From Coix lacryma-jobi var. lacryma-jobi (taxonomy: Eukaryota; Streptophyta; Magnoliopsida; Poales; Poaceae), in NCBI GenBank assembly GCA_009763385.1, contig CM019824.1, forward strand, positions 152,340,305 through 152,404,304: 64,000 bases of DNA, read 5' to 3'. Position 1 is the stretch's first letter, and every line of letters begins with the position of its first letter. The notes under the pieces were generated by a model that worked only from the letters and a program-made list of their open reading frames with translations, was not told the origin of the DNA and ran no database searches. Made by a program: the position numbers and the translations under genes. Below are positions 1 through 11,863 of this stretch, piece after piece.

Positions 1-81
1 ATGTAGATTCTTAAAAACATATTTGTATTCATTAATTTCATATTTATCATGTTTTTGGCATCAAGTATACTGGTGTTTTTC

Positions 82-103
82 ATATATATATATATATATA
101 TAT
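82..103. repeat. AT dinucleotide microsatellite
   Basis: Short uninterrupted AT run in AT-rich flanking DNA. The rest of 1-446 shows nothing gene-like. Confidence 0.8.
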
Positions 104-446
104 TAATAAAAGCGCTATCTGTCATAGTGCCGCTATAGCGGCATAGCTGCTGAAAAAAGTTACCGTTATTTTCTATAATCCGCTATTTAAAACTTTAGAC
201 TGATGTTTATAGGTTCTAAACATATATAACGGCATTGATTTCTCAAGGTCGAGCGAAACGTGGGGGCTGATGTTTGGCTCCATCTTGAGCTTCCAAACTT
301 TTTGCTCCAATTGTTAAGAACCAACCTATAAACAAAACAGGGTCGTCTCAGAGGAGGATTTTGCAGAGTATACACCCGATTCCCGATTGCTCGAACCTAG
401 CTATAAACTGGGTTGAGAACATTAACTATAACCCACAATTTATTTA

Positions 447-802
447 GGTCAGTCTCAATGGAGTTTCATGGGAGGTTTCATGCACATTAAATAGGGTGCC
501 ACATCAGCTTTTTGCATGAAACTAGGAGGAGAGAGAAGGAAAAAGTTTCACCCCAAGAAACCTTTGAGCGCTGTTTCCAAAACAGTGAAACCTTAGTGAA
601 ACCCCCATTTAGAGCATTATTGCGTTTCATCTCATACAACACACGCGGTTCGAGGAAGAAAAGAAGAGAGAAAGAGGAATCACGGGACCACAAAACATGT
701 GAAACTGTGCAGTGAAACTGTACATTGAGGAATGGATCTATTTCATCAGTGATTTCATTCGTCTTGAAAACCGAGACATAAAACTATGCATTGAGACTGG
801 CC
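447..802. mobile_element. Tourist-like MITE (PIF/Harbinger type)
   Basis: The left end GGTCAGTCTCAATG (447-460) is the inverted complement of the right end CATTGAGACTGGCC (789-802) with one mismatch. It is flanked by a TTA duplication (444-446 and 803-805), the signature of PIF/Harbinger insertion. The 356-bp body has no transposase and contains repeated GTGAAAC/GTTTCAT motifs. It is therefore a non-autonomous element that would have been mobilised in trans. The call rests on the ends and the TSD seen directly. Confidence 0.8.
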
Positions 803-1148
803 TTAATGTAAGCCTACATGGTTTGCTCTAAATGTCATCGTTTAGATAAACCCTGACCATCTATCAATTCCTTCCCAATATCCTCTTTGGTTTTGGTTAC
901 AAAGATCTTCGTGTGAACTGCTAGCCCATCAACGTGTGTAGTGCTTTCTTTTTAGATTGTCAATCTTCAATTTTTCCCTTATTTTTAAGCACAATACAAA
1001 TTTAGATGCTTAGAAGAATAGGTTCCACCTTACAATAAAATATTATGATGTATAAATAATATATTCATATTTAGTAATACTTGCAACTAACAAAAATTAC
1101 TTATATTTACGTGTGCTCCCTCTACTTGCGATGAAGTTATCATTTGCA

Positions 1149-1434
1149 GGTCAGTCTTAATAGGAGTTTCATATAAGTTTTATTTGCATTAAATATGTTG
1201 CGATATAGGTATTTTTGATGATATGACAGTGTATCTAAAAAATAAGAGAAGAAATTAGTTTCATCTAGATGAAACCGTACTTGGTACAATTATCAACTCT
1301 CTATGAGTCATAAAATTAAATGTATATGAAACTGTAGAATGAAACTCTCACCGAGACTGATCGGCCTTATCTTTCATATGACATGACAGTTTTGGAAACA
1401 GTACAGTAAAACTCTCCACCGAGACTGATCGGCC
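1149..1434. mobile_element. Degraded relative of the 447-802 MITE with a repeated right end
   Basis: It starts GGTCAGTCTTAATAGG and ends with CCGAGACTGATCGGCC at 1351-1366, resembling the ends of the upstream Tourist-like element. The right-end segment appears again at 1419-1434, so the 3' terminus was duplicated locally. No clean TTA target duplication is visible on the left side, which suggests an old or rearranged copy. The remainder of 803-1632 is AT-rich and is presumably the promoter region of the downstream TBL gene. No convincing TATA box could be fixed. Confidence 0.5.
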
Positions 1435-1632
1435 TTATCTTTCCAAGAGGAAGGTGTCTATCTTAGATTAGGAGTATTCTTTCTTTGATTAGCTTGTTTT
1501 CTGCTGTGTTTTATAACAACTTGTAACCCACATCCCAAGATTAGACTTTTGACTTCTCGAAATGATGAGTTGAGAACAGGTGCCTTATTTTTTTATAATA
1601 ATTGCGCTCCCCACGTCCTACAGACAACATGA

Positions 1633-3112
1633 ATGGCGCATCCCTCTGCCGTTAAGGTTGGTCACAGAAGCACAATACAGAGCTTCGCATCAGACATGGG
1701 TGCAACAACCACACAAGAGCTAGCAGATCATGGCCGCTGTTCCCTCCCTAGCAAGCTTCTGGGTTGTTTTCTGTTTGCCCTCTTCACCTTGACACTAGTC
1801 TATTTCCTCTTCTACTCCTCTCCATCAACTTCTTCTTTCATCTCTTACACCGATACCTTCGTCCAGTCGAAGACAAATCATCAAACAACTAATAAGAACT
1901 CTTCTGTACCACCTCCTCAAGGTAATTCAATTCATCGCTTCTTCTGAACATGAACATATATAATATGACTGCATTCTTGATCGATTTGATCCCCTTGGCC
2001 GGCCAGCAGCATGGTTGCTATGTGACTACAGCGACGGTAAGTGGGTGTGGGACGACAGCGTCACCGGCCCACGGTACGACAGCGAAAACTGCGACATGAA
2101 GAGCACGGAGAAGTGCGTGGTCAACGGCAAGCCGGACAAGGGCTACCTGCACCGGCGCTGGCAGCCGGCCGGGTGCAACCTCTCGGCGCTGAACCCGGCG
2201 GAGTTCCTCCGGCTGGCGCGGGGCAAACACCTGGCCTTCGTCGGCGACTCCACGGCGCGGAACCAGGCGGAGGCCCTCGTGTGCTTCCTCTCCTCCGTGG
2301 CGCGGCCGGAGACGGCGCACCGGTACGAGGAGCGGCTGGGGCGCAAGTTCTGGCGGTGGGCCTTCCCGGCGCCGCACCGCGTCAGCGTCAGCACGTACTG
2401 GTCGCCGCTGCTCGTGCGCGCCGAGGGCCACTCGGAGGACTACGCCATGACGCAGCAGGTGGTGGTCCTGGACGAGCTCACGGAGCCGTGGACGGCGGAC
2501 GTCGGCACCATGGACGTCGTGGTGATCTCGGCGGGGCACTGGTTCCCGCGCCCGGCCATCTTCTACGAGGACGGCGAGGTCGTCGGGGTCTACTCCCGCC
2601 CGGACGTCAACAAGACCGACATAGGGTACCTCGGCGTGTACCGCAAGGTGATCCGGAGGACGCTCAAGTACGTCGTCGGTGCGACCGGCGGCGGCGACAA
2701 GCTCGTGGTGGTGGCGACCATCGCGCCGTCTCACTTCGACAGCAAGTACGGATGGAACCACCGCGACGCGTGCTCGCGCACGAAGCCGTACGAGGACGGG
2801 GAGGCAGAGGTGGCGGCCACGGACGCCGAGCTGAGGACGGTCGTCCTGGAGGAGGTGGCCACGGCGGCGGCGGCGGCGGCGGCAGCCAAGACGACGACGC
2901 GGCGGCGGGGTGTGCGGTTCGAGGTGCTCGACGTGACGAAGATGGAGACCATGCGTCCCGACGGGCATCCCGGGCCCTACCTCTTCGCACACGCGTACGA
3001 CTGGCGCCCCGTGCCTGAGACCGTGGCCAACGACTGCCTGCACTGGTGCGCGCCGGGGCCGGTCGACACGTTCAACGACATACTGGCCAAGATGATTGCT
3101 GCCGGCGTCTAA
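1633..3112 (+). CDS. Trichome birefringence-like (TBL) polysaccharide O-acetyltransferase, gene 1
   Basis: Two exons, 1633-1921 and 2010-3112 (or from 2007), encode about 463 residues, the usual TBL length. Residues about 37-57 form one hydrophobic membrane anchor near the N-terminus, as expected for a type II Golgi protein. The second exon carries the TBL domain (CDYSDGKWVWD) and the PC-esterase catalytic signatures: FVGDSTARNQ (GDS serine near residue 175) and DCLHWC (DxxH near residue 438). Family members transfer acetyl groups to xylan, xyloglucan, mannan or pectin; the substrate here cannot be read from sequence. The intron is under 90 bp, phase 1, donor AAG/GTAATT. Its acceptor is a CAGCAG tandem, so one alanine may be optional. 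The exon is very GC-rich with an alanine run from GCG repeats. It is convergent with a second TBL gene. The start ATG was chosen because it precedes the membrane anchor in frame; an internal ATG at residue 22 is an alternative. Confidence 0.9.
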
Positions 3113-3261
3113 TTGCAAAAAAAAGAGAACTTCCTAAACACGTTCTTTTTGTTTTTCTTGTGTTGGGATTGCACCATTCACTGTCTCAGTATGTAAGCTC
3201 GAAGAAAACATGCCAATAACGCGATCCCTTTGCGTACGTGTACGTACGTGGCAAAAAGCCA
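3113..3261. other. Shared 3' intergenic region between convergent TBL genes
   Basis: Only about 150 bp separate the two stop codons, so both 3' UTRs and polyadenylation sites must lie in, or overlap across, this AT-richer stretch. No separate gene is seen here. Confidence 0.6.
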
Positions 3262-4957
3262 TCAGCGCAGCAGCGGCAGCGACGGCGAGATGTGCGCGAG
3301 CCTCTGGAGCAGCATGGCGTTCCACATGTCGACAGGCCCGGGCAGGCACCAGTGCAGGCAGTCGCTGGCGTTCCTGACCCAGCGCTTGTCGTAGTGCGCG
3401 CCCGGGTGGCCGTCGGCGCGCAGCATCATCGCCTTGGTCACGTCCAGCAGCTCAAACCTGGTGCTGCCCCCGGCCGTCTCCCTCGCCCTCGCCACCTCCT
3501 GGCTCTGGACCCTCCTCAGCTCCCACCCGACGCTGCGCAGGCTGATCTCGGTTTCCTCCAGCGGCCGCGTGCGGTTGCAGTAGCCGCCGCTGAACCAGGA
3601 GCCGTGCTCGAAGTGGTCGGGCGTGTAGGTGCGCAGGAACGTGACGAGTCCGTCCCTGCAGCCCCGGCACCCGGCGATGGCCTCGAGCGCCGCCCTGACG
3701 ACGCGGCGGACGGCGTAGGCCATGCCGAGGTCCGCGAGCCCGGGCTGCTCGCGGCAGTTGACGCAGCCGATCCGGCGCCCGTGCTCCCAGAGGTAGTTGG
3801 CGCGGAAGAACCAGTTGCCGCCGGAGATGACGGCGTAGTCCAGCCCCGGCAGGCGGCTCGTCCAGTTGGCGCTGAGCCTGTCCAGGTGGATGTCGAAGGA
3901 GGCCGTCGGCTTCCCGTCGGCGTCCAGCACCGGCACCCCGTGCGCGTAGAACTCCGTCCACATCGCCATGAGCGTGAAGTTGTGCCCCGGGAAGTGCCAT
4001 GTCCGGAACTTGTCGAACGCGTCGCGGTACACGTCCGTCGGCGTCTCGGCCTGCGAGAGGAGGCAGAGCAGGGATTCCATCTGGTTGCGCGCCAGCGAGT
4101 CGCCGATGAACGCGAGCGTTCTCCCGCGGGCGACGTCTAGGAAGCGCTCCGGCACGAAGCGCGGCAGGTCGCAGCCGTCGGGCTGCCACCGCCAGAAGAG
4201 GTGGCCGGGGTCCTTGCCGTACTTCTGGCAGTTCTTGAAGTCCGGCAGCGTCGGGCAGGTGAGGTTCGTGTAGACCGGACCCCGCGGCTCCCTCACCCAT
4301 TTCCCCACGGCCATGTCGCATTTCTCCTCGGCATGCGCCGGCGCCGATGATCCGACTGAACCTAAGCATGCCGGTGCCGCCATCAATCAAACACTCGAGC
4401 AAATAGCACATACAGGTAATGCAGCATTCTGTATAGTTTGGAAGAAACGCCAGATCAGTTCACTGTAAAACTGCACTCTTTTACTTACTCTGATCACCCG
4501 TTTGCTCTGCTGCTCTGCTCGACGCAGGAGGAGCCGCGGGAGCTGTCGACGCGTTCGCTGATGGCAACGAGATGTCGTCTGCAGGCAAGCTCGGTTCTGA
4601 CGCCTCGTTGTTCTCGGCGGGGACTGCTATCGGTTCGTCGGCCTCCTCCTGTCCCGGCACGAAACGACCGATCGCTCCGTGATCCGTGCTCCGCCTCTGC
4701 GTGAGCGCCTCGGCAGCCGCCGCTGCGCTCGCGCCGCCGAAGCCGTGCAGCGAGTACACGACCGAGAAGGCGAAGACGGTGGAGAGCACCAGGAGCAGCA
4801 GCAGCGAGGACTTGACGTTCCTCTGCGCCGCGGCGTGCCACTCGCTGCTGCTGCTGCTGCGCAGCAGCAGCAGCCTTGGGCTCGAGCTGGACGCGCCGCT
4901 GCTCGAGGAAGGAGAGGTAGGAACTGCCATCATGCTGCTCGATCTCTGTTCGTTCAC
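3262..4957 (-). CDS. Trichome birefringence-like (TBL) polysaccharide O-acetyltransferase, gene 2
   Basis: Exon 1 is 4489-4957 and exon 2 is 3262-4355 on the minus strand, giving about 520 residues. Exon 1 encodes a serine-rich N-terminus, a membrane anchor near residues 50-70 and an acidic/proline linker. The donor is a strong CAGA/GTAAGT, phase 1. The acceptor is TTCAG at 4356-4358, or TTAG six bases upstream; both keep the frame. Exon 2 contains the TBL domain (CDMAVGKWVREPRGPVY, WRWQPDGCDLPRF), the GDS block FIGDSLARNQMESLLC and the terminal DxxH block DCLHWCLPGPVDMWN. The pattern CPTLPDFKNC is, from memory, like the TBL19-27 group that includes xyloglucan acetyltransferases; that substrate assignment is an inference. 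It faces gene 1 tail to tail, but the proteins are divergent, so the duplication is not recent. Codon use is GC-rich, like gene 1. Confidence 0.9.
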
Positions 4958-6329
4958 AAGTCGGAACTGAATTTTCGAGGCGTGGGCATACCAGCTCTAA
5001 TTTTGAAGGATGTGTGGGTGCTTTAGCTGAGACGGCTATATTATTAGTTGTTTCGCCTGTTGCTGGAACGTTTCTGGTCACTTCTGGTAAGCCGAATTCT
5101 GACGAGCGAGGTGTGGCAGTCGCGCTAGTAGCTCACCAAACTGCTGACGTACGCACGGCTAGTTTTGACACACTATTAGTTGCTGCCTTGGTTCCTTATC
5201 GTTCGTGGTTAGCACCCCATCTCAGAGAGCATGAATTGAAGTATTGTACTTGCCACGATTTTGTATTCCAGTATGCAAAAAGAAATGGATCGTGTGCATT
5301 CGTGGCGTGACGACGTGAGCTCATCAGCTGGGAAGTGAAAGTCTGCGCCTATTGCAGTGCGAGACGCCGAAACAGGTTTGGTGGTTGAGGTCGGTTGGCC
5401 TTTGCATTTAGCTAGATCCAAAACGCCTACACGATCGCTTCGTGGGCTATATCGTCTCACCTGTCAGATCGGTTGGATGTACGGGGAAAAAAGTTCACCC
5501 GACTAGTGCAATCAAATTTGTGTGCTTTGATGCTCAAAAGAAAAGTAGTGTGCTTTGGAATCAAACACGATAGAATAAAAAAGAAGATTGGATCGCAACT
5601 ATCTAACATCAAGTTCAGCACAATCGATGAATGCAACAAAGAATGGATTTGGGTGGGTGTAGTTTCTCATGATATGGATGTTGCCTTGCAGTTAAGTCTT
5701 GTGTAGACTTGAACTTGTATGAGTAAATCTGGTTGTTGTGCATTGAGTGGACGCGCCTAGAAAATACATACTAAACTCAATGATATGAATTTGCTTTGTA
5801 ATAAAGCATGTGAAATCTTTTCTCTAGTAGCATGTCTGTTTGGAGTCATAGATATATGTTGACACTATTTCATATTAGATTAATTAAACTTAAGATAGTT
5901 TGACTTTGATACGGCTTAGAATTTCATCTTTTTTATGACAAAAGTAGTATATGCATCGATATTATTATTGGTGATCATGGCATGGATCATCAAATATCAT
6001 GACTTTCCCGGATTTAGCATCGGGGTTGTCGGTGCTCGAGGCCCTGCTATCGTTGTTGAAAGCATGGAGCCCCTCCTAAGCCTCTGCTGCCGCTGCCGAA
6101 AGTCCAGGAAGAACTACATAGTACATATATATAGGTATACCTTACTATTGGTGCTCACAACATTGGTCATATAAAGTTTTGTCAATGGATGAGCCATGCA
6201 TTACATATCAAGGTATGTCTGATTATGATCCATATGCTTTTGTTATAAACCTTAGTTCTTGAATAACAATACCTAAGACATGGCTACATTAAAACTTTTG
6301 TTATTGAACATGCTTATATGTTTAAAGAC
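4958..6329. other. Intergenic DNA, includes the upstream region of the minus-strand TBL gene
   Basis: No coding sequence is supported. The first few hundred bases on the minus strand should hold the 5' UTR and promoter of TBL gene 2. From about 5460 the DNA becomes AT-rich with no recognised repeat ends. Confidence 0.5.
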
Positions 6330-7380
6330 CAAAGTATCTTGTTTATGAAATCATGTTTTCACACGTCATCGGCTCTATCGAGCTCACGGAGATCCCTGGT
6401 GGCGACTGAGGGTGCCTTTGACTCCCAAAGTCCGGTGGAGGTCACCAAGGTGATAAAGCTCAACCCGAGGATTCATCAAACATGGTGTGGGTTCAAACTA
6501 TGTTGTCCAACCAATAGTGCACTTGTTGACTTTCTCTATGCCAACTGGGGAGTCTTTGCATGCAAACCCCTATAACATGCCAGGGGGCACTCCCTAAACA
6601 TAATGCTCAGGGCGAAGCCAGTTAAGTAGCGCCTATGTCACTTTGATGAAGAGAAGTGTAAGGCAATAGAGAAGAAAATTACCAAGCTTTTGGTCACTGG
6701 TTTTATCAAGGAGGTGTTCCACCCCGGCTGGCGTGGAGGAAATGTGTTTACTATAAGCCAAAATAACGTTTGCCCAAAGGATCAATTTCCTTTGCCACAT
6801 ATCGATCTAGTAGTAGCTAGACTCGATGGCTAGGTGTGAAACCCTCTACTTCCTTGACGCATACTCGGGCTACCACTAGATCACCATGAGTGGTTGTAAC
6901 TAACTTGCAACCTTTTTCACCACTGAATTAGGCTCCTTTTCTATGTCTTGATGTCATTTGGATTGAAGAATACAAGTACCACCTACTAGAGGTGCATGCA
7001 GGACTGCATCCAAAGATAGATCCACCACAATATAAAGGCTTATATCAATGACAATATTATCAAGACTATGAAGAGGACCAACTCATCATTGATGGGGAGG
7101 AAACCTTCACCAACTTCTGACGGTTCAACATCAAGCTCAACCCCGGAGAAATGCATTTTTAGGGTCACATTAGGCATTTTGCTCAATAACATCAACTTCA
7201 AAAACAACATCGAAGCTAACCCGGAGATGATCTTGTTGATCATAAAATAGGGCCAATCATCAATCTAAAAGGCATGCAATATATCACAAGGAGTATGGCG
7301 GCCTTCAGTTGCTTCATCTCCTAACTTCACGAGTTGGGGATGCCCTGCTATAAGCCACTAAAGAAGTTTGACCAATTCTA
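6330..7380 (+). pseudogene. Ty3/Gypsy (Tat-type) pol remnant, left part: reverse transcriptase
   Basis: Translated pieces match the order of a grass Tat-lineage Gypsy pol. A linker (ALVDFLYANWGVFACKP) is followed by the RT approach (KKITKLLVTGFIKEVFHP), a CPKDQFPLPHIDLVV block, an LYFLDAYSGYH block, and the region past the active site (KLNPEKCIFRV, then EANPEMILLI). Many in-frame stops and frameshifts interrupt it, so it is a fossil. The reading stops at about 7380 after the segment equivalent to PLKKFDQF and resumes near 24530 with the RNase H region. The two parts are therefore one old element split by later insertions. No LTR belonging to it was recognised. Confidence 0.75.
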
Positions 7381-7877
7381 CTAGGGCCCTATTTGGAATA
7401 ACTTTTTTCACCATGCTTCGAATGAAAGCTGGTTTCCTCCCACAACTAGCTTCCAAAAGAATATCAGGATAAGAATTGTACTATCTGGGATGTTGATTCT
7501 ATGGCACAAGACTCAGGGAGCAGGCATGTTAGCGCGACACCCTTGCTTGGTTCTGGTGAGGCAGCACACCTCCCTATGCCTCCGTTGTTGTTGTGGGTGC
7601 CTCTTGTCTGAATCTCAGTCGCACTTGTCCATCTCTTAGTTGTCATGGGGGCAACGATAATGTGGAGGAGGTAGTGGGGCGACAATATGGTGGAGGTAAT
7701 GGGGGCGACGACGCGATGGAAGAGGACCATAGGCAAGAGGAGCTCAATGATGCTGAAAGGACCGTGACGCCAGAGAGGGGGGTGAATTAGGCAACTAAAA
7801 AACTTTACTCTAACTATGGCCTCTAATTACCACCTAGACAAAACCTATGCAAGAAAGTAAACTACAAAAAGTGCAAC

Positions 7878-9397
7878 TGTGAGCATCTAGGCCCCCAGTG
7901 GGTTTCGGTGATTGGATGACAACGATAAATTACTATGACTAACGTGTGTTTTGCAGAAACAGTTTGAGTTAGGTCATGGTAATGATGATCGTGAGGGCAC
8001 TATGGTATTCATGCCCCTTATTTATGGAATTCGTTCGGTTTTCAAAGGATGGACGACGAAGACGGTGATAGGCTAGTTCTAAGTGTCATTTGGTGTTGAA
8101 GGACACTTAGAGTAGCATAGGTCTTTGTTTTATCTTTGGCCGTACTATTAAGAGGGGTTTGAATGGGTAGCTTGACCTAGGTGAGACTTTTGAGTTAGGT
8201 GTGGTGCACACTTGTTAACCAAAGCCCTAGGTAGCTTAGAAAGGTCCCTAAGATCATAAGGAAGAAAGTTCGTGAAGGGAGCGTCGCAAACCGAAGTCGT
8301 TTTGGACTTCTATCTGCGGCCGGACGCTCAAACCGTAGTGATCGGACGCTGGGGCATGCGTCCGGTCAGTGTGCTGGCTGAAGGGCAAGTCTGGTTGCGA
8401 CCGGACTCACCCTCAGCAATCGATCGGACGCACCAGGGGGTGAGTCCGGTCGCGTCCAGAGAGGTTCTAGAGAGCAAAATTGATGATCGGACGCGTTCGG
8501 TCAATGGTGATCGGACGCATGCGTGCGTCCGGTCAACACTTCGTACAGGTGTCAGGCCTAACGTCACGTAGCCGTTAGGCACTGACCGGACGCGTCCGGT
8601 CACCCCAACAGGTGCGTCCGGTCAGTGCATAACTGGCTGGACTTACCCCTTCGTGCATGTTTCGAGTTGGGGGGTATAAATATGCCTCCCCCTCATTCAT
8701 GCTGACTCTCTTGCTCATTTGAAAGATTGCCAAACACATTGTGATTGCAAGTGAGTGCAAGAGGCCTAGTGAGGTTGAGAGATTTGATAATTGAGTGATC
8801 AAACACCTCATTAGTGAGTAGAGAGTAGCAAGTGTGCATCCACCCATCTCATTAGCCTTGCGTTGGTCAAGTGAGAGTTCTTGCTTGTTACTCTTGGTGA
8901 TCGGCATCACCTAGACGGCTTGGTGGTGATCGGAGAGCTTGGTGATCATCCGGAGGCATTGTGGATGACCCAAGCCGTGTTGTGACCGGTAGCGAGCGAT
9001 TCACCGGGCCGGAGTGGCGAAGAATCAGCTCGTAGTGAGCACTTGATCCTTGCGCGGATCAAGGGGGAGCGATACCCTTGCGCGGGTGCTCCAACGAGGA
9101 CTAGGGGGGGTGTGCCGACACCTCGATACCTCGGCAAAAAGATCGTCGTGTCATCTCTACTCTCTTTACTACGCATTTACCTTTGAGCAATTCAATTCCG
9201 CATTTACTTGTTGTTCATTCAAATTGAATTGGCATGCTAGAGTAGAAATGGTTTAGCAATTGTCTTTTGTGCGGTTGGTTCTTGTCTTTCACACTTCTAG
9301 GCACTAGGGGGTCAATTGGGCTCGATAGGTTTTAATTCTTGCAAAAGTTTTAGAAAAGCCCAATTCACCCCCCCTCTTGGGCATCTTGATCCTTTCA
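7878..9397 (+). repeat. Sirevirus 5' LTR
   Basis: A 1520-bp direct repeat of 19755-22672 (once the solo LTR in the latter is discounted), bounded by TG and CA. It contains the U3 palindrome array and a TATA box. Confidence 0.95.
8319..8682 (+). promoter_or_regulatory. U3 palindrome array and TATA box of the Sirevirus 5' LTR
   Basis: About ten copies of CCGGACGC or its complement GCGTCCGG lie between 8319 and 8626. Some are fused into perfect dyads such as ACCGGACGCGTCCGGT. They are followed by TATAAATA at 8675-8682. Repeated palindromes upstream of the TATA box are a known Sirevirus LTR feature; their binding factor is not evident here. The same array occurs in the 3' LTR at 21594-21903 with TATAAATA at 21952-21959. 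Confidence 0.8.
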
Positions 9398-9399
9398 AT

Positions 9400-9412
9400 T
9401 GGTATCGGAGCC
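9400..9412 (+). other. Primer-binding site, initiator tRNA-Met type
   Basis: TGGTATCGGAGCC starts two bases after the LTR end. It matches the usual plant Copia tRNA-iMet PBS (TGGTATCAGAGC) with one difference. Confidence 0.85.
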
Positions 9413-9450
9413 TCGTGCTCTCGATTTAGGCTTAACCGCATAGAGTTAAG

Positions 9451-11847
9451 ATGTCCGGGGGTGATGGACCACCACCTATGTTCGAGGGAGATGACTTTTC
9501 ATATTGGAAAATTCGTATGGAGTCGTACCTAGAAGCGGTTGATGTTAAATGCCGCGAAGCCGCAATCACCGGTTTTGCCAAACCCAAGGAAGGCACAAGC
9601 CTTACTCCTAATGAGGAGGAGAATGAGAAATGGAATGCAAAAGCCAAAAACATTCTTTTTAGAGGCATTTGCAAGGATGTGTTCAACCGTGTTTGGAACC
9701 ACAAAAATGCCCATGATCTATGGGAAAACATTTGTGCGCTCCATGAGGGAACCAAGAGTGAGCGTGAGGAGCGTTACCATTTGGTTATGCAAAAGATGAA
9801 TTCTTTTGAAATGTTTGCTCATGAAAATGCAAATGAAATGTACTCACGCTTGAATGTTCTTGTAGAGGAGCTCAATGGTCTTGGCCTCACACAAATGCAA
9901 CCATCCGATGTTGTGAGGAAGATTCTATGTGTCCTTCCCATTGACAAGTATGGACACATTGTGACGGTGCTACATCAAGGTGATCTTTCCACATCCACAC
10001 CAACACAAGTATTGGGGAAGATCAATGCTCATGAGATGTACATGCACATCACACCAAGTGGTGGCTCTTCCACCGACAAGAAAAAGGACTTGGCCTTCAA
10101 AGCAAGCCATGACAAGAAGGGCAAGTCCAAGGCAATTGTGGTGCATCATGAGAGCACAAGTGATGAAGAGGATGATTCCAACATTGCTCTCATGGTGAGG
10201 AAGACCACCAAGATGTTGAAGAAGCTTCACAAGAATGGAGTCAACTTTGACTCAAGAAAGAAGAAGTTCTTCACAAGTAGCAAGAGAAGGCCAATCTCCG
10301 AAATGGATTGCTACAATTGCGGTGATCTTGGCCATCTTGCTCATCAATGCCCCAAGCCCAAGAAATAAAGCTACAAAAACAAGAACAAGGGCAAGAAAGA
10401 TGACTCATCTAGCGAAGATGAGAAGAAGAGTGAGAAGCCCTACAAGAAGGATGGCAAGAAGAAGAAGCAATACCACAAGAAAGGTGGCAAGGCCTACATT
10501 GTTGGTGATTGGCTCACCGACATTGAATCCTCCGGTGGCTCATCCAATGAAGATAGTGATGATGAGAAGGAGAAGGTGGCCGCTCTAGTCATTGGGTCCT
10601 CTACACCACCACCACCACCGCCGCCATCATCCTCTACACACCTATGTCTCATGGCAAATGGTGACCGGAAGGTACAAAGCGATGATGACTCTAGTGATGA
10701 TGAAAGTGATGGAGAATTCAAGGCTCCTACTTATGATGAACTTGTTGCATTGCTAAATGACTACACTAAAATCATAAGGAAGACTAGAGCTAAAAATGAT
10801 AGGCTTGTTCATGACAATGAAGCTCTTGTTGATAAATATGAAAATGCTATGCATGCTAGTGATGAGTTAGAAAATAAACTTGCTACTATGTCATCTTCCA
10901 TCAAGGAGCTCAAGTCCTCTAATAAAGAGCTCAAAGCTAAAAATGAAAAACTTGATAAGATGCATAGTGATCTTTCCTCTAGTCATGCTTTGCTCAAAGA
11001 ACAATATACTCAAGTGAAAGTAGATTATGATACTCTCACCATTGCTTATGATATGCTTTCACATGAGACACATGATGCTCCTAACCTTGTTGTTAAGTGT
11101 GACGTAGCAACATCTTGTGAGGACTTGGTTAGTGAGCATGTTGAGCAAAGTGCTAGTGGCAAGGGCAAGAAAGTGGTTGAGGCCGATCACTATGATGACT
11201 ATGTCAAGATCAAGAATGAGAATGCAAAGCTCAAGGTTGATCTAGAGAAGCTTACAACCACCAAGCAAATTATCATTCAAACTCATGATGATGACTATAG
11301 CATGACACTTGAGCTAGACATGCTAAAAGAAGAGAACAAGAGATTGAAGATGGAGAGGGACTACAAAATGACACCATCTCAATTGCAACTCCAACAAGAG
11401 AATGACAAGCTCAAGAAGGAGAAAGAGCACCTTACCACCGGATTGAGGAACTTCACCAAGGGTCAATGTCTTCAAAGTGAGATTCTCATGAACACTGTCA
11501 TGAAGACAAATAGAAATGACATTGGCTTTCTTGAAGAGAAGATGAAGCAACGCAAGAGCTTCACAAAACCAAAGAAGAAGAAGATTTGGAGATGCTATGA
11601 GTGTGGAAAGGAAGGACACTTTGCTCATGATTGTGAAGAGCCAAAGCCCACACCCTTGCCCAAGCATGCTAGGCCCTTTGCTTTCAATGCTCACTACATG
11701 CTTAGACAAGATTCTAGTGGCAAAATGAAAGTCATGTTTATGGGGCCACCTAACAAGAATAGGCCAAAGCAAATTTGGGTTGCAAAGTCACTAGTTGAGA
11801 AGGTTAAGGGACCACAACAAGTTTGGGTCCCAAAAGCTCAAGCTTGA
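9451..11847 (+). pseudogene. Sirevirus gag, one internal stop
   Basis: This frame is open for about 798 codons from ATG 9451 except for a single TAA at 10366-10368. The N-terminal third (FSYWKIRMESYLEA onward) is the Copia gag core. Two CCHC zinc knuckles follow, CYNCGDLGHLAHQC near residue 287 and CYECGKEGHFAHDC near residue 715. Between them lies a lysine-rich stretch and a long charged, probably coiled-coil segment (about residues 400-680), as in large Sirevirus Gags. Gag would form the virus-like particle and bind the RNA template. The frame ends with TGA at 11845-11847, and pol opens in a different frame 16 bases further on. Confidence 0.9.
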
Positions 11848-11863
11848 TTTCTTATGTGTGTAG

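Noticed and set aside
2018..3118. Long minus-strand frame of 366 codons opposite TBL gene 1
   Set aside because: It is antisense to a GC-rich exon with clear TBL motifs; its Arg/His-rich translation has no domain. Stop codons are rare in such GC3-rich exons.
3238..4140. Plus-strand frame of 300 codons opposite TBL gene 2
   Set aside because: Same GC-bias shadow effect; the minus strand carries the catalytic GDS and DxxH blocks.
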